From: an uncultured Sphingomonadaceae bacterium
GTDB lineage: Bacteria; Pseudomonadota; Alphaproteobacteria; Sphingomonadales; Sphingomonadaceae
Reading direction: 5' to 3'
Assembly: GCA_947499255.1 (NCBI GenBank)
Contig: CANMNF010000002.1
Span: 756,430 to 820,429, forward strand
Length of the DNA stretch: 64,000 nt
The notes beneath the pieces are model-generated. The model did not search any database, was not told where the DNA came from, and worked only from the letters and a program-made list of their open reading frames with translations. The translations under genes and the position numbers were made by a program. Within the stretch, counting starts at the first letter, position 1. Each line of letters begins with the position of its first letter. Shown here piece by piece: positions 9,180-18,488 of the stretch.

Positions 9180-11423
9180 ATGGCAAGGCGCAAAAGCACG
9201 CGCACCAAGATTACGCGGACATCGCCGCCCAGAAGCAGTGCGAAGCAACGCTTCGGGCTGTGGTTTCGGCGATTGTTCTTTGCTGGCCTTGTGATCGGGG
9301 TATTTGCCGCGATTGGCCTGTTCACCGCTGTGTATTTCGCCGCGCAATCGATGCCGTCCTATGCCTCGTTAAAAACCGGCACTCATGCACAGACCATTAT
9401 TGTGCGCGCGCGTGATGGTTCGCAGATTGTGGAGCTGGGGCCCACTTATGGCGAGTGGCTGACGCAGGACGAAATTCCGCAAGTGATGAAAGATGCGATG
9501 ATCTCTGTTGAGGATCATCGTTTTTATTCGCATCCCGGTGTTGATACGCTGGGCCTTGGCCGTGCGGTGTATAATGCGATGACAACGGATAAACGCCTTG
9601 GCGCGACTTCCACGATCACGCAGCAATTGGCGCGCAATATCTTCCTCAATTCCAATCGCACCGTATCGCGCAAAATGCGCGAGGCTGTTTATGCGATGGC
9701 GCTGGAATGGAAGTTTGAGAAGGAACAGATCCTCGAACTGTATCTCAACAAGGTATATTTTGGCGGCGGCGCATATGGCATTGATAGCGCAAGCCGCCGG
9801 TTCTTCAGCCACTCAGCGCGCGAACTCAGCCTTGAAGAAGCCGCGATTATCGCCGGCCTTGTTAAAGCGCCCAGCCGGTATTCCCCCACCGCCGATGTGC
9901 AGGCCGCTGTAAGCCGGGCGAATGTCGTTGTGGGCCAAATGGTCAAATATGGCGATCTGGATCCCGCTATTGCGCGCGAAGTCGATCCCAGCGCTGTGAA
10001 ACTGCGCGAAGATCGTACCGAAAATTCGATCCGCTATTTCACCGATTGGGCTTTGCCGCAGCTTGATCTGTTCTTGTCGAACGAAACTTTTGAACCGATT
10101 GAGGTGTGGACCACGCTGGATGTGGGGATGCAAAATGCTGCGACCGCCGCGATCCAGGCCAACGCGCCCGATGGCGCACAAGGCGCGCTGGTCAGTCTGG
10201 ACCGCGATGGCGCAATTCTCGCGCTGGTTGGCGGCACCGATTATGTGACCAGCAATTATAACCGCGCGACCGATGCGATGCGTCAGCCCGGCTCTGCATG
10301 GAAGCTGTTTGTCTATCTCGCCGCGCTTGAACATGGTTATAACCCCAACAGTCCGGTGAAAGATGTGCCGGTGGAAATTCAAGGATGGAGCCCGCGCAAT
10401 TCTGGCGGCAGTTATGCCGGCGATATCGATGTGCGCAGCGCCTTTGCCTATTCCAAGAACACGGTGGCAGCGCGGCTGGGCTATGAAGTGGGTTTTGGCA
10501 ATGTGGCCAGCATGGCGCGCCGTTTTGGCATCACCACGCCGATCAACACACACCCTGCCATGGTGCTGGGATCATCCGAGGTGCGGCTGATCGATATGAC
10601 GCGCGCTTTTGCCGCTGTTTCGGCGCGGGGGGAATTGGTTGAACCATATGGCATTTTGCGCGTCACCACGCCTTCGGGTGAGGAATTGTATAAGCGCAAG
10701 GAAGCGCGCTCTTATGCTTTGGTGCCCGATTATGTGGCAGCTGGCATCACCGATCTGCTGCAGACCGCTGTTGCCACAGGCACCGGGCGCGCGGCGCAAA
10801 TCGGGCGACCAGTGGCGGGCAAAACCGGCACCACCAGCTCCAATAAGGATGGCTGGTTTGTGGGATTTTCCAGCGGCATCACTACGGGGGTCTGGATGGG
10901 CCGCGATGATGCGGGCCGTGTTCCCGGCCTGCAAGGCGGACGCGCTCCAGCACAGGCGTTTTCTGCCTATATGCGCTATGCCGTGAAAGATCGCCCGGTA
11001 GAGGAATTCGACACCGATCTGCAATTGCCCGAATGGCAGTTGGAGCCCGATGATGAGTTCTATTTTGGCGAGGGTGAGGATTATTATTTCTACATTGATG
11101 AGCAGGGCAATCTGGTCGAACCGGGCCGTGAAACGCCGTTGGGCGATAGTTTCCCGGTAGAAGGGGAGCGGCCCGGCACCGTGCGCGATCCTCTGGATCC
11201 TGCTGGTGTTGATGGTAATACAAGGCCCAGTGCAGGCCCCAATGCGAGGCCGCCCAGCGCCCCTCCAAATGCAGGTCCCAACGTACCGCAAGCTGCGCCC
11301 GATGATTTCCTTGAGCGCGCAACAGGCCGCGATCTGCCGCAGGATGGCGCTGCAAACAACAACGCCCCGTCAGGCGATGGCGTGACGGGGCGTCGGTATG
11401 AAGGAACAGCAGGCGGTCCGTAA
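9180..11423 (+). CDS. Class A penicillin-binding protein (PBP1A family, bifunctional transglycosylase/transpeptidase)
   Basis: A 747-residue peptidoglycan synthase. A basic cytoplasmic N-terminus is followed by one membrane segment (about 31-56). The GT51 glycosyltransferase domain shows EDHRFYSHPGVD (111-122, with the catalytic Glu) and GATSTITQQLARN (141-153). The transpeptidase domain has SAWK (Ser372, Lys375), SKN (425-427) and KTGT (548-551), so both activities look intact. From about 640 the tail is first acidic and then rich in Pro, Asn and Gly, probably a disordered periplasmic extension. It converges with a Do-type protease gene. Confidence 0.94.
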   Translation: MARRKSTRTKITRTSPPRSSAKQRFGLWFRRLFFAGLVIGVFAAIGLFTAVYFAAQSMPSYASLKTGTHAQTIIVRARDGSQIVELGPTYGEWLTQDEIPQVMKDAMISVEDHRFYSHPGVDTLGLGRAVYNAMTTDKRLGATSTITQQLARNIFLNSNRTVSRKMREAVYAMALEWKFEKEQILELYLNKVYFGGGAYGIDSASRRFFSHSARELSLEEAAIIAGLVKAPSRYSPTADVQAAVSRANVVVGQMVKYGDLDPAIAREVDPSAVKLREDRTENSIRYFTDWALPQLDLFLSNETFEPIEVWTTLDVGMQNAATAAIQANAPDGAQGALVSLDRDGAILALVGGTDYVTSNYNRATDAMRQPGSAWKLFVYLAALEHGYNPNSPVKDVPVEIQGWSPRNSGGSYAGDIDVRSAFAYSKNTVAARLGYEVGFGNVASMARRFGITTPINTHPAMVLGSSEVRLIDMTRAFAAVSARGELVEPYGILRVTTPSGEELYKRKEARSYALVPDYVAAGITDLLQTAVATGTGRAAQIGRPVAGKTGTTSSNKDGWFVGFSSGITTGVWMGRDDAGRVPGLQGGRAPAQAFSAYMRYAVKDRPVEEFDTDLQLPEWQLEPDDEFYFGEGEDYYFYIDEQGNLVEPGRETPLGDSFPVEGERPGTVRDPLDPAGVDGNTRPSAGPNARPPSAPPNAGPNVPQAAPDDFLERATGRDLPQDGAANNNAPSGDGVTGRRYEGTAGGP

Positions 11424-11446
11424 ACGGCGGCCCGCCTGCTTATTTG
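11408..11446. terminator. Probable bidirectional terminator between the PBP and Do-protease genes
   Basis: A 9-bp inverted repeat AGCAGGCGG / CCGCCTGCT (11408-11416 and 11432-11440) spans the PBP stop codon and is followed by TATTTGTATT. It lies exactly between two convergent genes. Confidence 0.55.
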
Positions 11447-11448
11447 TA

Positions 11449-12990
11449 TTACTCTTCGATAAAGCGCACTGCGATTGAAGCAGGCGATCCGCGGCGCGGC
11501 TTCACACGCAGCAATACAGCACCGCGACCAGCCGATTTCACATCGCTCAAAATGCCTTCCAGATCGTTGATCGATCCAACATCGCTGCCATTGGCCTGCA
11601 AGATGATTGTCCCGCGAGAGAGCCCCTTGCGCGCTGCATCGGCATTGCGATCCACATCGACAATGGCAACACCGGCAGTATCGGCATCCACACCAAGCTG
11701 ACGGGCAAACTCTGGCGTCATATTGACCCCGCGAATGCCCAGCAATTCTTCAAGTGAGCCATCGCCTTCATCGGCAGGTGGCTCATCCATCGGCTCATCA
11801 TCTTCGCCTTCGAACATGCGTTGCTGGTTCAGCTCTTCAAGGCTTGGGCGTTTGCCAACAGTAACCGTGATCGAGCGTTCCTGCCCATCACGCAAAATGC
11901 CCAAACGCGCATCTGATCCCGGCGCAATATTGGCGACCATATAAGACAGCGTCTGTTCGCGCGTTACGTCCTGCCCGTTCACCGTCAAAACGATGTCATC
12001 GGCTTCCAGTCCTGCTTCGGCGGCAGGCTCTCCGGGGACGACCATCTGGATGATCTCGCCGCGATTTTCAGCGACACCCAGCGCTTCGGCCATATCATCG
12101 CTGACCGCTTGAATGCGCACACCAAGATAGCCGCGCTCAATTTCCTTGCCATCGATCAGCGATTCCACAATCGGGGAAGCGGTTTCGGATGGAATGGCAA
12201 AACCAATCCCGACACTGCCGCCAGAAGGCGAGAATATCGCATTGTTAATACCGATCACATTGCCCTGCATATCGAACAGCGGACCGCCCGAATTGCCGCG
12301 ATTGATGCTGGCATCGGTTTGGATGTAGCGATTGAACCCGCCTTGCGTGTTGCGCATCACAGCTGACACGATGCCGCTGGTAACTGTGCCGCCAAGGCCA
12401 AACGGATTGCCAATGGCAATCACCCAATCGCCAACGCGCGCCTGCGCAGAATCGCCAAAGCGCACGAATGGGAATGCATCTGGCCGGGTGATCTTGAGCA
12501 CCGCCAGATCGCTGTCAGGATCTGTGCCTACAACCACCGCTTCATATTCCTCGCCATCGGGAAGTGTTACGGTGACCTCTTCCAGCTCAGCGCTTTGATC
12601 AGGGGCGACCACGTGGTTGTTTGTCACCACATAACCATCAGCCGAAACGATAAAGCCGGAGCCTAAAGATCGTGCTTCGCGCGTGGTGGGCCCATCGCCT
12701 CCGCCGCGCCGATTGCGGAACATCTGGCCAAACGGCGTGCCTTCAAACGGGTTGTTGCTTTCCACAGTGATGGTTTGCCGGGTGGAGATATTGACCACCG
12801 CTGGCTGTAAAGCTTCTGTCAGGTCAGCAAAGCTGGCCGGAGCGCCTGCTCGCGGCACAACATTTTCCATCTGCATACGGTCATTTTGCGCCACCTGTGC
12901 CCCGGCGGGAAAGCCGGTCATCAAAGTGAGTGCAGCGCCGCTTGCGAGAAGGGCTGATGTGATACCATAGGAATATCGCACGGTCTTCAC
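11449..12990 (-). CDS. Do/DegP family periplasmic serine endoprotease
   Basis: A 513-residue HtrA-family protease and chaperone. It has a hydrophobic signal segment (10-32), a trypsin-like domain with His126 (NNHVV), Asp161 (DSDLAVL) and Ser234 (GNSGGPL), then two PDZ domains (about 265-350 and 420-510). The linker between them is strongly acidic (EGEDDEPMDEPPADEGD). The start is a GTG with AGAGGA just upstream. It lies downstream of hflK-hflC on the same strand after 139 bp, a frequent order in proteobacteria, linking it to envelope protein quality control. Confidence 0.93.
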   Translation of the reverse strand: MKTVRYSYGITSALLASGAALTLMTGFPAGAQVAQNDRMQMENVVPRAGAPASFADLTEALQPAVVNISTRQTITVESNNPFEGTPFGQMFRNRRGGGDGPTTREARSLGSGFIVSADGYVVTNNHVVAPDQSAELEEVTVTLPDGEEYEAVVVGTDPDSDLAVLKITRPDAFPFVRFGDSAQARVGDWVIAIGNPFGLGGTVTSGIVSAVMRNTQGGFNRYIQTDASINRGNSGGPLFDMQGNVIGINNAIFSPSGGSVGIGFAIPSETASPIVESLIDGKEIERGYLGVRIQAVSDDMAEALGVAENRGEIIQMVVPGEPAAEAGLEADDIVLTVNGQDVTREQTLSYMVANIAPGSDARLGILRDGQERSITVTVGKRPSLEELNQQRMFEGEDDEPMDEPPADEGDGSLEELLGIRGVNMTPEFARQLGVDADTAGVAIVDVDRNADAARKGLSRGTIILQANGSDVGSINDLEGILSDVKSAGRGAVLLRVKPRRGSPASIAVRFIEE

Positions 12991-13129
12991 GTCCTCTGTT
13001 TCCTCTCAATTTAACTCCGCCCGGCGATTATCGTGCCGAGCATTTGTTTCATCCCACCTGCGGTTTCAGCGCAATACGGCTGAATGCCCCTTTAACGACA
13101 TTTGTAATCGTCACTCAGAACGCGGCGAG

Positions 13130-13963
13130 TTAACGCCCGCGGAACTGGCGCAGATACTCATTATCGGGGGCAAGGATGATAGAGCTTTCGCCTCGTCCTT
13201 CGCCTTTGGCAAAGGTGGCTTCATAACTCTGCATCGCGCGATAGAAATCGTAAAAGCCTGCATCTTTGCCATAAGCCTGCGCATAAATGCTGGCGGCTTG
13301 CGCGTCCGCTTCTGCGCGAATGATGCGCGCATCACGGCTACCTTGCGCACGAATTGTTTGCGCTTCGCGTTCACGATCGGTTTCCATACGGCGGAATGCA
13401 GAATTGAGCGGTGCGCCATTGGGCAAATCGGTACGCTTGATCTGCACATCGATCACTTCGGCACCATATTGCCGCGCCTGGCGATCCAGATTGTTGCGCA
13501 CATTAGCCAGCGCGGTGCCGCGCTCTGCTGTCAGCATCGCTTGAAAAGTGCGCCGACCAAGTTCTTGCCGCAAGACCGAGTTGAGGATCGGTTCGAGCGC
13601 GTCGCGCACGCCTTCGGTTGACCCTGCGCTTTCCACCATGAGCACCGGATTGGTGATGCGGAAACGGGCATAGGCGTTGACGAGCAGACGCTGCTGATCA
13701 TTGGAGAGGACTTCTTCATCCATCATTTCCAGATCAAGCACCCGCTTTTCGACCCGTGCCACACGGTCAATAATCGGCAGGCGAAAATACAATCCTGCGG
13801 CCGAATCGCCGCCGGGCGTGTTCACAGTGCGGATCGGTTCACCTGTGCGGATGATCACCGCTTGCTCTTCTTCGGGCACGACAAACGCGCTCATGAAGAA
13901 AGCGATCACAGCAAAGGCGATGCCAAATACGGCGAACTTATAATTTTCCAAAACGGATTGCAT
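13130..13963 (-). CDS. hflC: Protease modulator HflC
   Basis: A 277-residue SPFH/band-7 protein with one N-terminal membrane segment (about 9-29) and the family's IIRTGEPIRTVNTPG start of the SPFH domain, ending in a long helical region rich in Ala and Glu (RAEADAQAASIYAQAYG). HflC assembles with HflK into a periplasmic cage around the FtsH protease. It begins 1 bp after the hflK stop codon, so the two are co-translated. Confidence 0.94.
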   Translation of the reverse strand: MQSVLENYKFAVFGIAFAVIAFFMSAFVVPEEEQAVIIRTGEPIRTVNTPGGDSAAGLYFRLPIIDRVARVEKRVLDLEMMDEEVLSNDQQRLLVNAYARFRITNPVLMVESAGSTEGVRDALEPILNSVLRQELGRRTFQAMLTAERGTALANVRNNLDRQARQYGAEVIDVQIKRTDLPNGAPLNSAFRRMETDREREAQTIRAQGSRDARIIRAEADAQAASIYAQAYGKDAGFYDFYRAMQSYEATFAKGEGRGESSIILAPDNEYLRQFRGR

Positions 13964-13964
13964 C

Positions 13965-15116
13965 TTACTGGCCTCCCGCTGTGGTGGTTGTGGTGACAGG
14001 CTGTGGCTGGGGTTGCGTGGACCGGTTGATTTGCGGCAGCGCCAGATACGGTGTTACGCCGCCGGGCTCGATAATGGTTTTGTCGGTCTGGCTCAGCACA
14101 CGCTCCATCGTTTCATAATACAAACGTTGCCGGGTTACCTGCGGCGCGAGGCGATATTGTTCGTAAACCTTATCAAAAGCTTCGGCTTCACCTTCGGCTC
14201 GCGCCAAGGTTTGCTGCGCGTAACCTTGGGCCTGATTGCGCAAGGCATCGGCATTTTGTTCTGCAACCGAGACGTCGCGGAAGGCATCGACCACTTCAGA
14301 AGGAGGGTCAGCTTTGTCAATTTCCACACCCAGCACTCGAATACCGGCTTCATACTCATTAAGCGCTTGCTGCATACGTTCGCGCACGTCGAGCTCAATT
14401 TCAGCACGGCCTTGGCCTGAGAACGTGTCGTCCAGAGTTTTCTCTGCAACCGTTGCGCGCATCGCCGCTTCGGCAGCTTCGTTTACCGTTTCAATCGGAT
14501 CGGCCAGCTTGAATTTATAATTGGGCAGATCATTGATGTTCCAACGCACAATATAGGTCAGATCAACAAGGTTCTGATCGCCTGTTAAGATCAGCTTTTG
14601 TTGCTGCGCGCCCGCTGGAATACGCACAGCGCGAACACCTGACACATTTTCCACATCAACCGTTTGAATGGGGAAAGGCAGAGTAAATTGCAGGCCCGGT
14701 TCAAGCGTTGAGCTGTATTTGCCCAAAGTCTTCACCACGGCTTCTTCGCGCGGACCGATCTGGTGCACCATCGATATGCCCAGCGCGAGCGCGAGCAGGC
14801 CGATGATGATAACCGGCATCCAGCTTTTGCCATTGGGGCGTTGCGGAATGCGGAAGTTTGGACCACCTGGCCCGCCGCGACTTGGACCTTCAGGCCCGCG
14901 ATTTTTGAACAGATCTTCGATCGTTGCAGACCGGCGGCCTTTATCGGTGCCTCCTCCGCCCGGAAGCCAGGGATTACGCGGACCGCTGGACTTGTCACCG
15001 GCCTTATCACCGCCGCCATCACTGGCGCCACTTTCGCCGCCGCTTTCGCCGCCGCCATCACCATTTCCGCCATTGCTGCCTGAGGGCTTGCCCCAGGGAT
15101 TGCGCTTTCCGGCCAT
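13965..15116 (-). CDS. hflK: FtsH protease activity modulator HflK
   Basis: Partner of HflC, 383 residues. The N-terminus is a Gly/Ser/Asp-rich cytoplasmic segment starting with the MAGKRNPWGK type sequence, then a proline/glycine stretch, one membrane helix (about 104-122) and the SPFH domain with EEAVVKTLGKYSSTLEPGL. The C-terminus carries a helical RAEGEAEAFDKVYEQY region and a Gln/Pro/Thr-rich tail. The ATG at 15116 is chosen for its match to the family N-terminus and an upstream GAGAGGA; an ATG at 15158 would add 14 residues. Divergent from mrp with 136 bp between starts. Confidence 0.93.
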   Translation of the reverse strand: MAGKRNPWGKPSGSNGGNGDGGGESGGESGASDGGGDKAGDKSSGPRNPWLPGGGGTDKGRRSATIEDLFKNRGPEGPSRGGPGGPNFRIPQRPNGKSWMPVIIIGLLALALGISMVHQIGPREEAVVKTLGKYSSTLEPGLQFTLPFPIQTVDVENVSGVRAVRIPAGAQQQKLILTGDQNLVDLTYIVRWNINDLPNYKFKLADPIETVNEAAEAAMRATVAEKTLDDTFSGQGRAEIELDVRERMQQALNEYEAGIRVLGVEIDKADPPSEVVDAFRDVSVAEQNADALRNQAQGYAQQTLARAEGEAEAFDKVYEQYRLAPQVTRQRLYYETMERVLSQTDKTIIEPGGVTPYLALPQINRSTQPQPQPVTTTTTAGGQ

Positions 15117-15252
15117 CGCTAATGCGATCCTCTCGATAAATCCGCCTGAACGTTCCATGCACTCTTCTATAAGAGGCGATTGCGCAAAAAACAGGGGAGA
15201 GGTGAGAGATTTTCGCTGCACCTTGCGCAACATACACGCTAGCAGGGCAGTT

Positions 15253-16221
15253 ATGAGTACTGAAAACGCGATCCGCGACGCCATTCCTGAGAACATCACA
15301 CCTATGGTCCAATCGGTGAAAGCCGATGGGGCCGTGGCCACTATCATTGCCGATGCCAGCGGGCTTGGCCGCTCTGCCGCTGCCGAATTGCAAAAGGTGT
15401 TGGAAGACGCGGTGGGCGCGGTGGATGGCATTGATGAAGTGCGCGTTGCCTTGATGGCAGATAAGCGTGAGCGCACGATTATCGCAGTGGGATCGGGCAA
15501 AGGCGGCGTGGGCAAATCCACGCTGACGGCCAATCTTGCGGTGGCTTTGGCCAAAAGCGGGATCAAAGTCGGCGTGGTGGATGCCGATATTTATGGTCCC
15601 TCACAACCAACTTTGCTGGGTGCTGCTGATCAAAAAATCCGCGCAGAGGATCAGACATTGATCCCCACCGATGGCGCGCATGGCGTCAAGCTTCTTTCAA
15701 TGGGCCAATTGGCAGAGCCGGGGCGCGCGCTGGCATGGCGCGGACCGATGACGGGCAATGCCTTGACGCAATTGATGGATGCGGATTGGGGCGAAGTTGA
15801 TGTGCTGCTGGTGGATCTGCCGCCGGGCACAGGCGATGTACAGATCACCATGCTATCCAAATTCAAGCCAGCGGGCGCGGTTATCGTATCGACCCCGCAG
15901 GATCTGGCGTTAATTGATGCTGCCCGCGCGATTGATCTGTTCAAGCAGGCCAAAGTGCCGGTGATCGGGCTGGTTGAGAATATGGCGGGATATCTGTGCC
16001 CTCATTGCGGAGAAGTAAGCGAACCTTTCGGCCAAGGCGGGGCGCAGACAGCTGCAGGCGCGATGGGTTTGCCGTTCCTGGGCCGGGTGCCACTGGCGAT
16101 GGAAATCCGCGTGGCCAGCGATGCAGGCGAACCTCCTGCTGCGGGAGATAGCATTGAAGGGCGCGCTTTTGCCGGGATCGCTGCGCAACTGGCGCAATTT
16201 ATCAAAGCGAATGCTGCATGA
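15253..16221 (+). CDS. mrp: Mrp/ApbC family iron-sulfur cluster carrier ATPase
   Basis: A 322-residue P-loop NTPase. A short N-terminal MIP18/DUF59-like domain (about 1-70) precedes the deviant Walker A motif GSGKGGVGKST (80-90). The switch region DADIYGPS, the LVDLPPGTGD Walker-B-type segment and a C-terminal CPHC pair that can hold a bridging cluster are all present. The family delivers Fe-S clusters to target enzymes. The stop codon overlaps the start of a molybdenum hydroxylase gene by 4 bases, which suggests that this enzyme or its redox partner is a client. Confidence 0.92.
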   Translation: MSTENAIRDAIPENITPMVQSVKADGAVATIIADASGLGRSAAAELQKVLEDAVGAVDGIDEVRVALMADKRERTIIAVGSGKGGVGKSTLTANLAVALAKSGIKVGVVDADIYGPSQPTLLGAADQKIRAEDQTLIPTDGAHGVKLLSMGQLAEPGRALAWRGPMTGNALTQLMDADWGEVDVLLVDLPPGTGDVQITMLSKFKPAGAVIVSTPQDLALIDAARAIDLFKQAKVPVIGLVENMAGYLCPHCGEVSEPFGQGGAQTAAGAMGLPFLGRVPLAMEIRVASDAGEPPAAGDSIEGRAFAGIAAQLAQFIKANAA

Positions 16222-18488
16222 AGGTATCGCGGCGCGGTGTATTAACAGGCGCTGCGCTTGGCGGCGGATTGCTGGTGGCATGGAACCTCATGCCGCGCAC
16301 GTTTGAGCCGCCTCTTACGCCGGGCCAAGGCGAAGTGGCATTTGATGCCTGGCTCAAAATTGCCAGTGATGGCGTGATCACTGTTGCCGTGCCGCAGCTG
16401 GAAATGGGGCATGGCGTGTCAACGCTACTGCCGCAGATCGTGGCGATGGAGCTGGGTGCAGATTGGCGGCAAATCGCTGTTGAACCAGCGCCTGTCAGCG
16501 GGGCCTATGTCAATTTGCCTCTCGCTGCACAATGGGCGCCTTTGTGGCAACCTGTACTGCCCGATTTGGCCGATACGCCGGATGATTATCTGCTGGAACG
16601 CTGGGCGCAGGATAACCTTTTCACCGCAACCGCTGGCGGCACAACGCTGGCCGCTTTTGAACGATCCGCGCGTGAAGCAGGGGCTGCGGCGCGCGCCATG
16701 TTGGCGATGGCTGCAGCCAGGCAATGGGACGTGGATTGGGAAGATTGCAGCGCGGCCAGCGGCTTTATCGAACATGAGGACAACCGCGCCAGCTTTGGTG
16801 AACTGGCGATGGCGGCCAGCAGCTTTGACGCGCCAGACCCGCCGCCTCTGCGCCCCGAAGCGCCCGCAGAACGCGCGCCTGAGATCGAAGGGTTGGAGCA
16901 AGAGCTTGCCTTCCCGCGCCTCGATCTGCCGTCCAAAGTGGATGGTAGCCATGTGTTTGCCGGTGATGTGCGCCTGCCCGGAATGCTGTTTGCTTCCATC
17001 CGCCATGCGCCGCTCGATGGCGGGGAAGTCACTGCGCTTGATGAAGAGCGTGTGGCGGGCCAACCCGGTCTTGTTCAGCTGGTGCGCGGGCGCAATTGGG
17101 TGGCGGCATTGGGCGAAACATGGTGGGCGGCAGAACGCGCGCTGCTGCGCCTCGCCCCGCAATTTGCTGCAGAGCGCCCTGTAAAAAGCGATGTGATCAC
17201 AGCCAAGCTTGATGAAGCGGTGCGCGGCGGTGTTTCTTTCCGCATTGATGAACGCGGCGAAGGGCTGAGCGATGATTACGCGCCCGATATTGCGCGCCGT
17301 TATGATATCGCCCCTGCGCTTCATGCAACGTTGGAGACAAGCACGGCCACAGCCCGGCTTGCCGATGGGTTGCTGGAATTGTGGATGCCATGCCAAGCGC
17401 CAGAGGCCGCGCGCGCTGCTGCTGCCAAAGCGATTGATATCTCGCCTTCCAATGTGGTGCTCTATCCGGTGAGCGCTGGGGGCAGCTTTGACCGGCGGCT
17501 GGATCACACCATCGCCATTCAAATTGCCTTGCTGGCGCGCGAAGCAGGCCGTCCGGTGCAGCTCACATGGCCCCGGTTGGAAGAACATTGTGCCAGCTAT
17601 CCACGCCCGCCCGCCGCGTGCCTGATGGGCGCGCAATTGGGCGCAGAAGGCACGATCCAGCAATTGCGGATGCGTGTGGCCAGCCCGCCAACCATGCGCG
17701 AATTTGGCCATCGCCTGTTTGACAATTACACCCCCGGCTCCGCCATTGCCGCCGCTGAAGGCACGCGCGATGATCTGGCGGTGAGCGGAGGCTTATCCTC
17801 CTATGCCTTCCCGCGCGCGGTGTTGGAACATGTACCGACCACTCTCACGCTTCCCACTGGTCCTATGCGCGGCCAAGCCGATGCGATGATGTGTTTTGTG
17901 CGCGAGAGTTTCCTTGATGAAATCGCGCATGAACATGGCCGCGAACCGCAATCCTATCGTATTGCAATGTTGGGGACAGATGTGCCGTTGGCGCAGTGTC
18001 TGCAAATGGCAGCGCGGCTTTCACAATGGGATGGTGGCAGGCCGGGGACAAGCCAGGGTTTAGCGTGTCACCGCATGGATTTGGGCGATGCCAGCGGACG
18101 CATTGCCGTGGTGGCGCAGGCCAGCGCTGGCGAGGGCGGCATTCGCGTGTCGCGCCTGTCTGCATGTGTGAATATCGGCCGCGTGGTGAACCGCGATATC
18201 GCTTTGCAGCAGATTGAAGGCGGGTTGCTTTATGGCATGGCGCTCGCTTTGGGATCGGCGACGCAATATGCCGATGGGCGACCCACGCATGAACGCCTTG
18301 CCGCGCTTGGCCTGCCCACTTTGGCAACCACTCCTGCGATTGAGATCACTCTGATCGATAGCGATGATACCCCCTTCGATCCGGGCGAAATAGGTGTGCC
18401 TTGCGTGGCACCAGCCATCGCCAATGCGTATTTTAGCGCAACTGGCCGTCGCCTCCGCCGTCTTCCCCTGCTATCGGCCCCCGGATGA
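16218..18488 (+). CDS. Molybdopterin-binding large subunit, isoquinoline 1-oxidoreductase beta-like (xanthine dehydrogenase family)
   Basis: A 756-residue protein with a twin-arginine signal (VSRRGVLTGAALGGGLLVA, residues 3-21), so it is exported folded. The body follows the IorB-type large subunits of molybdenum hydroxylases: PQLEMGHGVSTLLPQIVAMELG near the N-terminus, a GGSFDRRLDH segment, and a C-terminal NIGRVVNRDIALQQIEGGLLYGMALALG with DPGEIGVPCVAPAIANA. The partner [2Fe-2S] small subunit is not adjacent and not seen anywhere in the window. It is coupled by 4-bp overlaps to mrp upstream and hemH downstream. Substrate unknown; cofactor content is inferred from family. Confidence 0.85.
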   Translation: MKVSRRGVLTGAALGGGLLVAWNLMPRTFEPPLTPGQGEVAFDAWLKIASDGVITVAVPQLEMGHGVSTLLPQIVAMELGADWRQIAVEPAPVSGAYVNLPLAAQWAPLWQPVLPDLADTPDDYLLERWAQDNLFTATAGGTTLAAFERSAREAGAAARAMLAMAAARQWDVDWEDCSAASGFIEHEDNRASFGELAMAASSFDAPDPPPLRPEAPAERAPEIEGLEQELAFPRLDLPSKVDGSHVFAGDVRLPGMLFASIRHAPLDGGEVTALDEERVAGQPGLVQLVRGRNWVAALGETWWAAERALLRLAPQFAAERPVKSDVITAKLDEAVRGGVSFRIDERGEGLSDDYAPDIARRYDIAPALHATLETSTATARLADGLLELWMPCQAPEAARAAAAKAIDISPSNVVLYPVSAGGSFDRRLDHTIAIQIALLAREAGRPVQLTWPRLEEHCASYPRPPAACLMGAQLGAEGTIQQLRMRVASPPTMREFGHRLFDNYTPGSAIAAAEGTRDDLAVSGGLSSYAFPRAVLEHVPTTLTLPTGPMRGQADAMMCFVRESFLDEIAHEHGREPQSYRIAMLGTDVPLAQCLQMAARLSQWDGGRPGTSQGLACHRMDLGDASGRIAVVAQASAGEGGIRVSRLSACVNIGRVVNRDIALQQIEGGLLYGMALALGSATQYADGRPTHERLAALGLPTLATTPAIEITLIDSDDTPFDPGEIGVPCVAPAIANAYFSATGRRLRRLPLLSAPG

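Noticed and set aside
14668-15252. A 195-codon in-frame extension upstream of mrp
   Set aside because: It is antisense to hflK, has low-complexity Pro/Leu/Ser content and would move Mrp's start far from the family N-terminus.
15117-15566. An in-frame extension upstream of hflK
   Set aside because: It is antisense to mrp; HflK proteins start near the MAGKRNPWGK type sequence at 15116.
16425-17711. 428-codon open frame on the minus strand
   Set aside because: Antisense shadow of the molybdenum hydroxylase gene.
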